In this document: piece by piece, positions 56,733 through 64,000 of the stretch | How the letters are laid out: every line of letters begins with the position of its first letter | Numbering within the stretch: the first letter of the stretch is position 1 | The notes under the pieces: generated by a model | Databases searched by the model: none | What the model was told of the DNA's origin: nothing | The model's input: only the letters and a program-made list of their open reading frames with translations | Program-made: the position numbers and the translations under genes | Source: Pseudoalteromonas sp. '520P1 No. 423' | GTDB lineage: Bacteria > Pseudomonadota > Gammaproteobacteria > Enterobacterales > Alteromonadaceae | DNA: 64,000 bases | Assembly: GCF_001269985.1 (NCBI RefSeq) | Contig: NZ_BBZB01000001.1 | Location: 3,658,001 to 3,722,000 of the forward strand | Direction: 5' to 3'

Positions 56733-58034
56733 TTAAGTTATTTTTCCGCTTATTCTTTCTATTTCGTTTAAACTTTGCCAAAGAAGCGGTTCGTGAAAGC
56801 ATATCGCACCACCACCACGTTTTTCTTGTGAAGTCATTCGGTTCATATCAGCAATGCATACCCAACTTATATGAGTTGGAATATCTGTTTCATTATCCGT
56901 TTTACCGCGTTCTGTGAGCTCTTCTGAAATAGCCCATTTAGCGTGATCTTTAGTATAAGACCAATGATAATCACTCAGCATATTTCCTTTATGGTCTTTC
57001 AGCATTTGTAAATCTACATGGGTGATTTCATCTATAATTTCTTGATCACCTAAATCCTTAAACTCATGGTGATGCTCCCTCCCTTTATAAGTCGTTATGA
57101 AATCTTGTTTACCATAATCATCAGGGATATCTTTACCATCTATTGTTGGGAGGACTGCTGTTTTTGTTAATCTACGCCAGGTTTCTATTCGTAAATCCAC
57201 TTCTAAGGTAGGCCCGACTAAATCAATCCAAAAATCATCAAACCAAGCACCGCTTTTTGCGAGCAACCTAAATGACTTTCCTTCTTTTGACTTAAAAGTA
57301 AGATCTGATGGACTTTTTTTACCGTGTTTTTCAGCATATTTTTCACTATAAGCAGGAGGTAAAGAACCTTGTGCTAATTGCCAAAGCTCAGAATATTCTG
57401 AATCTTGTTTGATTATTGATGGTAATTGGCTACCAAATACTTGTGGTTGATGTTGCTCTTGTAATACATTTGCGATTGATTGAGCCGCCGCGACATTTTT
57501 TAAGCTAATACAGATAAAAGTTTGCGCATATTGATCTGCATATTCAGGATAAAAAAATGCTTGTTCATTGTCTAAGTGCAATCCAGGGATCCGTGGTGTT
57601 GAATGAGATAACCAAAAAGCAGTATCTGATTCTAAATCAAACGCCAATGTCCCTTTACAATGACCATTATGCCCATGATCTACAGGTTTACCTCTGTCGC
57701 TAGCTCTTGCATTTTGACTATAGAATTTTGCAGGTACATTGGGTGGAAAATCTGAATTTTGCATTGAAGCTGGATATTCATCGTTATAATGGATCCAACC
57801 AACATTGGGACTTTGGCTTTCAAATAGCTGCTGTAAAGTATTAAATAAAGCCCCTTGAGGACCATTGCCTAATTTATTGCTTGATAAACTTAATGCTGTT
57901 TTTTGTCCTGATTGAAAGTATAAATACTCATTACCTAAACTAACCTTACCTTCAGGCCCACATCCTTTAGGTAATTTATACATAAACCACCAATCAACAT
58001 TTGTTGAACTTAAATCACTTTTAGCACTTAGCAT
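56733..58034 (-). CDS. DNase II-family nuclease
   Basis: 433 residues. The DNase II fold is recognisable throughout: VDWWFMYKLP at the start, NDEYP, the first catalytic HxK in GHCKGTLAFD (H125, K127), AFWLSHSTPRIPG, QTFICISL, the second HxK in KDHAKWAIS (H364, K366), and WVCIADMNRMTSQEKRGGGA at the end. DNase II cuts DNA without metal ions and is best known from animal lysosomes; bacterial members are sparse. There is no signal peptide, unlike lysosomal enzymes. AGGAG 5 nt before the ATG at 58034 fixes the start. An unknown gene follows after 9 bp. Confidence 0.85.
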   Translation of the reverse strand: MLSAKSDLSSTNVDWWFMYKLPKGCGPEGKVSLGNEYLYFQSGQKTALSLSSNKLGNGPQGALFNTLQQLFESQSPNVGWIHYNDEYPASMQNSDFPPNVPAKFYSQNARASDRGKPVDHGHNGHCKGTLAFDLESDTAFWLSHSTPRIPGLHLDNEQAFFYPEYADQYAQTFICISLKNVAAAQSIANVLQEQHQPQVFGSQLPSIIKQDSEYSELWQLAQGSLPPAYSEKYAEKHGKKSPSDLTFKSKEGKSFRLLAKSGAWFDDFWIDLVGPTLEVDLRIETWRRLTKTAVLPTIDGKDIPDDYGKQDFITTYKGREHHHEFKDLGDQEIIDEITHVDLQMLKDHKGNMLSDYHWSYTKDHAKWAISEELTERGKTDNETDIPTHISWVCIADMNRMTSQEKRGGGAICFHEPLLWQSLNEIERISGKIT

Positions 58035-58115
58035 AATCTCTCCTTTAAAGAGGTACACTAGCTTATAACATCATGTAATATCAACACTTCCTTATTATAA
58101 AATATGTTTGAATAC

Positions 58116-58142
58116 AAAAAAGCCACGGAAAACCGTGGCTTT
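58116..58142 (-). terminator. Terminator of the collagenase gene
   Basis: AAAGCCACGG (58119-58128) pairs with CCGTGGCTTT (58133-58142), loop AAAA, with six U following on the minus strand, 22 bp past the stop. Confidence 0.92.
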
Positions 58143-58163
58143 AAAAATAAAAAAGAAACTAAA

Positions 58164-60974
58164 TTAACGACACCCTGCTGTATCAAAATCAACAACTATT
58201 GATGCACCATCAGATTCACCTGACACTTTAATGTAGCCCCAGTACTCACTTAAATTAGTTAAGTAAATACATTCACCATTTCCTGAATTATAAGAAGCAC
58301 CTTGAGTATTTGAGCTATTTGGCCAGCCTAGGTTACTAAACTCTAAATCTAAGTTACCTGTACCATTTCCTGATGTGATAGCAATGCTTGAATGTGCACT
58401 CACATTACCAATAGTTAACCATGTAGTACGGCTGCCTAAACAAGCCTCTGAGCCGTTTTGTAATTCACCACCCGTTTGAGGGCCTTGAACAGCACATGCA
58501 TCAGGCATATTACCAACTGGAGAGCCACCTACAAAACTCCCTTTGAGATTAGTATCAAAACTATTATAGCCACGTAGCATTACATGATATGTACCAGCTT
58601 GCACATCTGAAATAGTACATGTTTCGTTATTGCCACCTTTCCATGGACGACAATCATATGTACTCGTTGTAGGTGCTGAACCAAAACGTACATATAAATC
58701 AGCATCACCGGCGCCACCTGAAGTTTCAAAGCTTAAATCAGTTGCTCCTGCAGGTACTTCCATCGTAAAGAAAGTTTCTGAATCTTGCGCTCCAACAACA
58801 TTAATCGAAACACCATTTTTCAAGCTGTTATCAGGAACTATTACACCTGATATATCTGCTGAAGTAGTTGTTGTTGCCGTTGCGTTATTATTATCTAATA
58901 CAGTTAAAGAAACAGTATATTGACCTGCGCTTGTATAAGCATGGCTAGGGTTAGTTAATGTACTTGTTGAACCATCACCAAAGTCCCATGCATATGAAGA
59001 GATAGTACCATCAGGGTCGTAACTACCATTACTACTAAAGCTAATAGCCATATTTGTATCACCAATATACGGACCATTAATATCTACGATAGGTGCTTCA
59101 TTTGCAGGTGGATTCGTGCCACCACCAGTATCACTCGTTACTGTTTGAGTCCAAGTAGTAAATTCATTACTGTAATTAGCTACCCAAGTATTTAAACGTG
59201 CTTTATATGCAGTCCAATCACCGGCACGAGTTTCAGCTAGCATCGCTTTAACTTCGCTAAAATGTCTTTCAAACATAAAACGAACTGCTAAATAGCCCCA
59301 ACGATAAATTCGGTCTTGATCAAAACCATCGTAAGTTGTTTCAAATACAGCACTCAAGCTATAAACCGAACCATCATGAATTGTATCTATTGCAGCCTGG
59401 TTATTATTTTGATTTGCAACATATTCAGCAACACCTTCAGCCCACCATACTACTTTTTCTGTTGGTGTATTAAAATCACCAAACAAATCAAATCGGCCAT
59501 CTAAATAATGAACATATTCATGCTCCAAGTTCCAGACATAGTGATCTGCTTTTGCGTAATCAGCTTCATAAGCAACAAAGTTTGGAATATTGCCAACAAC
59601 TGATGGATCACCTTCTAAATACATGCCACCGTTATTAGTATCAATACCAAAAATTGGGCCGCCATATTTGCCATAATCATTTGAGCTATCAAATATATTA
59701 ACTTGTAACTGATCGTTGTTATCACCTGGGATAGGCACACTGCCTGATTCCATTTTATTATGGAAATAAGTTTCTTCTGCACCCATAGTGGCACATGCTG
59801 AAGCCTGCTGAGTCGCAGTTAAGTTTTGTGAGCGAATTTTAATTGTTGGACTACAAATATGAGTTTGAGAAAGTACTTGTGCTTCTAACTGATCACCATA
59901 ACCACAAATATTATAGACATTACAATTGCCATAATAACTCGCAGTATCTGCAGCACCTAACCAAACAGCATCACCATTACCATACATTTGATAAGTAGAG
60001 AAAATTTTATTTAAGCCTGAATCAACCGTAGCCTGAATTGAAGTACCTGTGTACATTTTCATACGGCCGAGCTCTCTTGCTGCATTAGCGATTAAATATT
60101 CTGAATCAGAATTAACCATCCAAGACTGTTGAGTAAAGCTATTTAAGCGACTAACTAATGCTGTATCATTTGCAACTAAAGCTTTAAAATTATCGTTATA
60201 TTGACCACGAAATAAAATAGTAAAAATACTATTTACTGCGCTTCTCATGTTCCACTTAGCACCATAACTTTGATTCCAGCGACTTAACCATTCTTTAACT
60301 ACCGGTAAATAAACATCTTGTTGCTCAGAGCTATCCATAGTAATAATAACTTCAGATAAAGTTTTACCGTGACCATCATTATCATCATAAAAATGCGCGT
60401 TATTAACAAATGCATCAATAGCACCTTTAACAGCAGGTTTTACCCAAGAAACAAAGTTAACGTTATTATTGTAAAATTCAACATAATAACCTGCTCTTAA
60501 GTATAAAAACATCGCTTCAATATCCGGATCACCTCCACCTGTATAAGATTGCGAAAGACCTTTAAGATGGTTTGCGATTGAATACATATTATCTGACGAA
60601 TAAGCTGATTGCTGAATGCTAGAAGAAGCATTAAATAATTCATTTACACAAGTAGAACCCTGAGATTTTATTGCGTTAATTAAAGTATTTGCATTTGAAG
60701 TAGCAAATGAATTGACATCACATGCCGCAGCAGCCATGACTGTATTATTTACAGAGTGCTTATCTAAACTATGTAAAGCCTCAGTATCTATAGACTGATA
60801 AACACTGTGTGCTTGAGGTGTATTTTTATTTACAACCTCAGGAATACCATGGACATGCTTTTCTTCTTGATGGATTGTCGGTGCTGATTGAGGCGCACTT
60901 GGTTGCTGTGCAGCAAAAGCTGAAGCGCCTACGAGTAGTGTCGATACTGCTACAAATAATTTATTTAATTTCAT
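58164..60974 (-). CDS. Secreted microbial collagenase (peptidase M9)
   Basis: About 936 residues. A signal peptide ends near ASAFA. The N-terminal activator region (about 80-400, helical, with MYSIANHLKGLSQSY) precedes the catalytic domain with HEYVH (H485, E486, H489) and the third zinc ligand in WWAEGVAEY (about E513). A PKD domain follows (NGPYIGD to DGTISSYAWDFGDGST), then a PPC-type domain (ADLYVRFGSAPTT, GTYHVMLRGYNSF) and a further beta-rich end domain. It should digest collagen or similar animal protein outside the cell. GAGGG 5 nt before the ATG at 60974 decides the start over a longer frame without signal-peptide logic. Confidence 0.92.
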   Translation of the reverse strand: MKLNKLFVAVSTLLVGASAFAAQQPSAPQSAPTIHQEEKHVHGIPEVVNKNTPQAHSVYQSIDTEALHSLDKHSVNNTVMAAAACDVNSFATSNANTLINAIKSQGSTCVNELFNASSSIQQSAYSSDNMYSIANHLKGLSQSYTGGGDPDIEAMFLYLRAGYYVEFYNNNVNFVSWVKPAVKGAIDAFVNNAHFYDDNDGHGKTLSEVIITMDSSEQQDVYLPVVKEWLSRWNQSYGAKWNMRSAVNSIFTILFRGQYNDNFKALVANDTALVSRLNSFTQQSWMVNSDSEYLIANAARELGRMKMYTGTSIQATVDSGLNKIFSTYQMYGNGDAVWLGAADTASYYGNCNVYNICGYGDQLEAQVLSQTHICSPTIKIRSQNLTATQQASACATMGAEETYFHNKMESGSVPIPGDNNDQLQVNIFDSSNDYGKYGGPIFGIDTNNGGMYLEGDPSVVGNIPNFVAYEADYAKADHYVWNLEHEYVHYLDGRFDLFGDFNTPTEKVVWWAEGVAEYVANQNNNQAAIDTIHDGSVYSLSAVFETTYDGFDQDRIYRWGYLAVRFMFERHFSEVKAMLAETRAGDWTAYKARLNTWVANYSNEFTTWTQTVTSDTGGGTNPPANEAPIVDINGPYIGDTNMAISFSSNGSYDPDGTISSYAWDFGDGSTSTLTNPSHAYTSAGQYTVSLTVLDNNNATATTTTSADISGVIVPDNSLKNGVSINVVGAQDSETFFTMEVPAGATDLSFETSGGAGDADLYVRFGSAPTTSTYDCRPWKGGNNETCTISDVQAGTYHVMLRGYNSFDTNLKGSFVGGSPVGNMPDACAVQGPQTGGELQNGSEACLGSRTTWLTIGNVSAHSSIAITSGNGTGNLDLEFSNLGWPNSSNTQGASYNSGNGECIYLTNLSEYWGYIKVSGESDGASIVVDFDTAGCR

Positions 60975-61288
60975 TTTACCCTCTATTGTTATTTCATTAT
61001 TAATAAAATGCTTTTTGCTTTTATTTAAAACACTCGATTTCCTACTCGATACAAACAGTAATAAAAAGCATACTTCCGCTAAAGCAGGTACAAAGTAACA
61101 CAAAATTAACATTGCATGCAATATACCTTATTTAATATTCAAACAATTATTTTACAAATATGACACTTTAGAAACAAAATCAATGGGTTGCTTCTTTGTG
61201 AAGAAATATAAATTAAAAATCTAAAAATAGGACGTGACGAGAGTAGTTAAAGCATTTAATACTTTAACTAAGTAAAAGAGGAACTAAA
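60975..61288. other. Spacer upstream of the collagenase gene
   Basis: This 314-bp stretch has no gene. ATGCTTTTT (61008-61016) faces AAAAAGCAT (61063-61071), a possible leader hairpin enclosing the direct repeat ACTCGAT. TAGTTAAAG (61244-61252) faces CTTTAACTA (61262-61270), 19 bp past the pxpC stop, a weak candidate terminator for that operon. Confidence 0.45.
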
Positions 61289-62221
61289 TTATTTATCCAA
61301 AAAGTTTAATGCTTGCTGTTGCTTATTAAATATTTTATTCGCTTGATTATGGGATATAAACATAAAGCTAACTTTATCATTCGCTTTAAGTTGCCCTAAT
61401 AAAGGGAGATCTGAAGTAATTATATTGGCAATTCTAGGGTAGCCACCAATTGTTTGCCCATCTACAGATGAAATAATAGGTAAACCAGCCGGGGTAATTT
61501 GAATACTGCCTTGCATCAATCCACTAGATGTTATTTCTATCGGATTTTCAAACTCTAATGCACTTTCGTTGAGTCTAATTCCCATACGATTAGAGTTGGC
61601 ATTAACAGAGTATTTTTTAGCGATAAAGTTCGCCTTTTGTTTTTCAGTAAATAAATTGGTTTCTACTGATGTTGTACATCTAAGAATATAGCTTCCTGTA
61701 TATGCGTTATTTACATACTTGGGAACTTTTTTGTCATCTTTTTTATTTCTATCTAGTAGGAGACAATTTAATTTTTCACCATTTTTAAAGGATCTTCCTT
61801 TATAACCGCCAAAATTAACTGTTAAATGAGTTGAATAACTATTAAAGATCTTGGGAACATCAATTTTTGTAGAAAGACTTAAATATGCTCTCGTACCATT
61901 AATTAACTTACCAAAAGACAAAATATCTCCACTGGTGACTTGGATTTTTTCATTGTTATAAATAGATTTATTGTTCAAGCTGAGTTCAAATTGTGCACCG
62001 CTTATCGCAATAAACATATCTTGTTCAAATCGAATTACTGGTCCAACTAATGTGATTTCAATTACTGCACTATTTAAGGGATTAGATAGAAGCCAATTAG
62101 CCACCTTCAACGCAATAAGATCCATAGCACCACTATGTGATATACCATTATGCATTTGACCTTGACGTCCAAGATCTTGAATACTCGTTTGCATTCCTGA
62201 TTTTATAAAATACAAACTCAT
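61289..62221 (-). CDS. pxpC: 5-oxoprolinase subunit C
   Basis: 310 residues of the KipA/biotin-dependent carboxyltransferase-like family. QTSIQDLGRQGQMHNGISHSG is the N-terminal signature, IEITLVGP is typical, and SSGLMQGSIQITPAGLPI with GGYPRIANI marks the C-terminal half. With PxpA and PxpB it converts 5-oxoproline to glutamate with ATP. The start overlaps the pxpB stop by one base. It is the last gene of the operon. Confidence 0.93.
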   Translation of the reverse strand: MSLYFIKSGMQTSIQDLGRQGQMHNGISHSGAMDLIALKVANWLLSNPLNSAVIEITLVGPVIRFEQDMFIAISGAQFELSLNNKSIYNNEKIQVTSGDILSFGKLINGTRAYLSLSTKIDVPKIFNSYSTHLTVNFGGYKGRSFKNGEKLNCLLLDRNKKDDKKVPKYVNNAYTGSYILRCTTSVETNLFTEKQKANFIAKKYSVNANSNRMGIRLNESALEFENPIEITSSGLMQGSIQITPAGLPIISSVDGQTIGGYPRIANIITSDLPLLGQLKANDKVSFMFISHNQANKIFNKQQQALNFLDK

Positions 62222-62913
62222 TAAAGATACCCCTTAATTGCTAAGAATTCATCTTTAGATATCGATGAAAATTTAACTTTATCAAGTGGATTTGCAATAA
62301 ATGGTAGTTCAGAGTTTGGATTAAATAAATTTAAAGGTGTACGTCCTATAATATGCCAACCTCCAGGGCTTGAAACCGGATAGATACCCGTTTGAGTGCC
62401 GCCAATACCCACTGAACCGGCAGGAATAGAAATAGCTGGAGTCGACTTCCTAGGGCAAGATAAATTAGCGGATAGACCCCCCAAATATAAAAACCCAGGT
62501 AAAAAACCAAGCATATGAACCAAGTAAATTGCTTGAGTATGCTCCATGACAACTTGCGCTGTATCTTTCTTACAATAATGGGCAAGCGACTCTAAATCCG
62601 GACTGAACTCATCTTCATAACACACAGGGATTTCGATTATTTTTGGCTGATAGACTTTCTGTGGTAATGGGTGAATTAATAATAACTCAATATTCTTGAT
62701 GAACTTATCAAACTTAATTTTTTCATTATCAAAAGAAACAGTTAAACTTTGATATGCAGGAATAATATCTATTATTAACTCATTGAAATTATTTCTAAAC
62801 AGCTCAGACAAGCAAGTAATATTTTTAGTTAACGCCTCTGAAATAACATCATTAAATAATATTGTTATAGCAGAATCACCATTCATTACTATTTCGTATT
62901 GCTCACTTTTCAC
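62221..62913 (-). CDS. pxpB: 5-oxoprolinase subunit B
   Basis: 230 residues of the KipI family. IPVCYEDEFSPDLESLA, LGFLPGFLYLGGLSANLSCP and GSVGIGGTQTGIYPVSSPGGW are the family signatures, the last being strongly conserved. The GTG start overlaps the pxpA stop in GTGA, coupling translation. B. subtilis KipI also inhibits the sporulation kinase KinA, but here the context points to 5-oxoproline metabolism. Confidence 0.93.
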   Translation of the reverse strand: MKSEQYEIVMNGDSAITILFNDVISEALTKNITCLSELFRNNFNELIIDIIPAYQSLTVSFDNEKIKFDKFIKNIELLLIHPLPQKVYQPKIIEIPVCYEDEFSPDLESLAHYCKKDTAQVVMEHTQAIYLVHMLGFLPGFLYLGGLSANLSCPRKSTPAISIPAGSVGIGGTQTGIYPVSSPGGWHIIGRTPLNLFNPNSELPFIANPLDKVKFSSISKDEFLAIKGYL

Positions 62914-63659
62914 TGTATTAAAAATCCAGCAGAGGTTAATTTAAAATGTAAGGCCTTTGCTATTGTAATTGCTTCAGGATTATCACCATGCAAACAAATT
63001 GTTTTCACCTGGGGTGTTATAACTTTACCATCACTGGTTTTAATTTCTTGATTGCTAGCTAATGATATCGCTTGCGCGATGCTTTGAGCTTGTTCAGTCA
63101 AAACAGCATTTTCTTCAGTTCTAGGTGTTAAATGACCTGATGAGAGATAAGTACGATCCATAAAACCTTCGGCTATAAAATCAATGCCGAGTGCAATACA
63201 CTGCTTTTCAAATATACCATTGGCAAGACCATAAATTTTTAGGGATAGATAATTATATTTTATTAGCTCTGCTAACTTAGAGGCTAATTGAGGTTGCTTT
63301 TCTAGATCATTATATAAAGCGCCATGAAACTTAATATGATGGATTGAAATATTAAGTCTTGATGAAATCTTGATAAAAAAATCAAGTTGCTTTTGGATAC
63401 TCGTTACGACTTCTTCGACTGAAATATCTAAAGAAACACGACCAAAGTTTGCTTTGTCTTCATATCCTGGGTGAGCACCTATTTTAAGCCCATTTAATTT
63501 TGCATTAAGTAAAGACTGTTTAATAATACTTTCATCTCCAGCATGACCACCACAAGCAATGTTACAGCTAGAAATATAAGGCATTATTTTGGCATCATGC
63601 TCACAGTAAATTAAAGATTTTCCTTCACCTAAATCGCAATTAATATCTATACACTTCAT
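62910..63659 (-). CDS. pxpA: 5-oxoprolinase subunit A
   Basis: About 249 residues of the LamB/YcsF family. IDINCDLGEG opens the protein, SSCNIACGGHAGD and KIGAHPGYEDKANFGR carry the predicted metal and substrate residues, and EGFMDRTYLSSGHLTPR lies in the C-terminal half. The ATG at 63659 gives the usual family start; a TTG at 63674 would overlap the transporter gene by more. It begins one base after the transporter's stop, so the transporter is part of the operon. Confidence 0.94.
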   Translation of the reverse strand: MKCIDINCDLGEGKSLIYCEHDAKIMPYISSCNIACGGHAGDESIIKQSLLNAKLNGLKIGAHPGYEDKANFGRVSLDISVEEVVTSIQKQLDFFIKISSRLNISIHHIKFHGALYNDLEKQPQLASKLAELIKYNYLSLKIYGLANGIFEKQCIALGIDFIAEGFMDRTYLSSGHLTPRTEENAVLTEQAQSIAQAISLASNQEIKTSDGKVITPQVKTICLHGDNPEAITIAKALHFKLTSAGFLIQ

Positions 63660-63660
63660 A

Positions 63661-64000
63661 TTACAACATCCCAAATGCCGACATTAAGCTTCGTCCACTT
63701 AATAAAAGAGTAACCAAAACTACACTAACAGATAATAAGTTTTGCATTTTATTATTTTTATAATCACCCAGTAATTTTGAATTCATAATCCAAAGCAAAA
63801 ATATCGCAACTAAAGGTAGTAAAATACCATTAGCCACTTGAGCAAACCAAATAATAGATACTGGCTTATAACCCAAACTAGCAATTATAACCCCAATAAA
63901 TAAAATACTAAGCCAGATACCTTTAAATGAATATGAATTTAAACTTTTATTTAAATCCAGAATACCACTTAAAGCAAAAGCAGCTGCAAGAGGTGCTGTG
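63661..64000 (-). CDS. NRAMP-like transporter, C-terminal part
   Basis: The frame is open to the window edge, giving about 112 residues of the C-terminus. It shows three hydrophobic helices: LSILFIGVIIASL, QVANGILLPLVAIFLLWIM and LLSVSVVLVTLLLSG, with the NRAMP-type helix phrase ANGILLPLVAIFLLWIMN. NRAMP-like proteins (YcsG in B. subtilis) sit beside pxpA/ycsF in many genomes, so the metal or organic substrate may relate to 5-oxoproline use. It is immediately followed by pxpA. Confidence 0.82.
   Translation of the reverse strand, partial: TAPLAAAFALSGILDLNKSLNSYSFKGIWLSILFIGVIIASLGYKPVSIIWFAQVANGILLPLVAIFLLWIMNSKLLGDYKNNKMQNLLSVSVVLVTLLLSGRSLMSAFGML

Overview
This AT-rich window has the gene content and order of a marine gammaproteobacterium, most likely in the order Alteromonadales. 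The evidence is the gluQ-pcnB-folK-panB-panC cluster, a PLP-type aspartate decarboxylase of the PanP kind, MetJ and Cpx regulation, epd-pgk-fba beside tkt and metK, ftsYEX-rpoH beside rsmD, and a secreted M9 collagenase. The genus cannot be fixed from sequence alone. I saw no tRNA, rRNA or CRISPR array.

Layout. 1-4.3 kb: end of gluQ, then pcnB, folK, panB, panC and a small cysteine-patterned lipoprotein. 4.3-6.4 kb: a lipoprotein hydrolase and a cold-shock gene. 6.4-11.6 kb: a phosphate-starvation block (phoB-phoR-pstS, with Pho boxes and a large foldable leader before pstS) and an unusual receiver-domain protein. 11.6-19.1 kb: central carbon metabolism (fba, pgk, epd, tkt) and metK under a MetJ operator. 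19.1-21.2 kb: a decay zone with an acetyltransferase pseudogene and a rhodanese pseudogene split by a broken IS30-family element. 21.4-24.4 kb: manC-manB for GDP-mannose. 24.7-28.3 kb: Cpx envelope stress (cpxP-like gene divergent from cpxR-cpxA-pldB). 28.3-31.6 kb: fieF, trmL and a decayed propeller-PAS-EAL signalling gene. 31.6-34 kb: gpsA-secB-grxC-yibN. 34-39 kb: gpmI-envC-ctpA-yibQ. 39-44.5 kb: rpoH, ftsX, ftsE, ftsY and rsmD. 44.5-51 kb: panP, a TrmB-like methyltransferase with a YadG/YadH ABC exporter, ubiX and mpl. 51-61 kb: a large zinc metalloprotease, fbp, a periplasmic binding protein, a DNase II homologue with an unknown partner, and a collagenase. 61.3-64 kb: the pxpABC 5-oxoprolinase operon behind an NRAMP-like transporter.

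How it works together. panB and panC lack an adjacent panD; panP at 44.6-46.2 kb can supply beta-alanine, so pantothenate synthesis can be assembled from this window. fba, pgk, epd, tkt, gpmI and fbp cover much of glycolysis, gluconeogenesis and the pentose phosphate link, and epd also feeds PLP synthesis. Phosphate (phoBR-pstS), envelope (cpx, envC, ftsEX) and heat-shock (rpoH) control are all represented.

The most unusual signals are a roughly 263-nt three-branched inverted-repeat structure between a Pho box and pstS; two CIRCE-type operators in front of rpoH; GATC sites on a 21-bp lattice after the receiver-domain gene; a probable AUU start codon for pcnB; a bacterial DNase II without a signal peptide; a lipoprotein with mirror-symmetric cysteines; and an FtsY with about ten 24-residue repeats.
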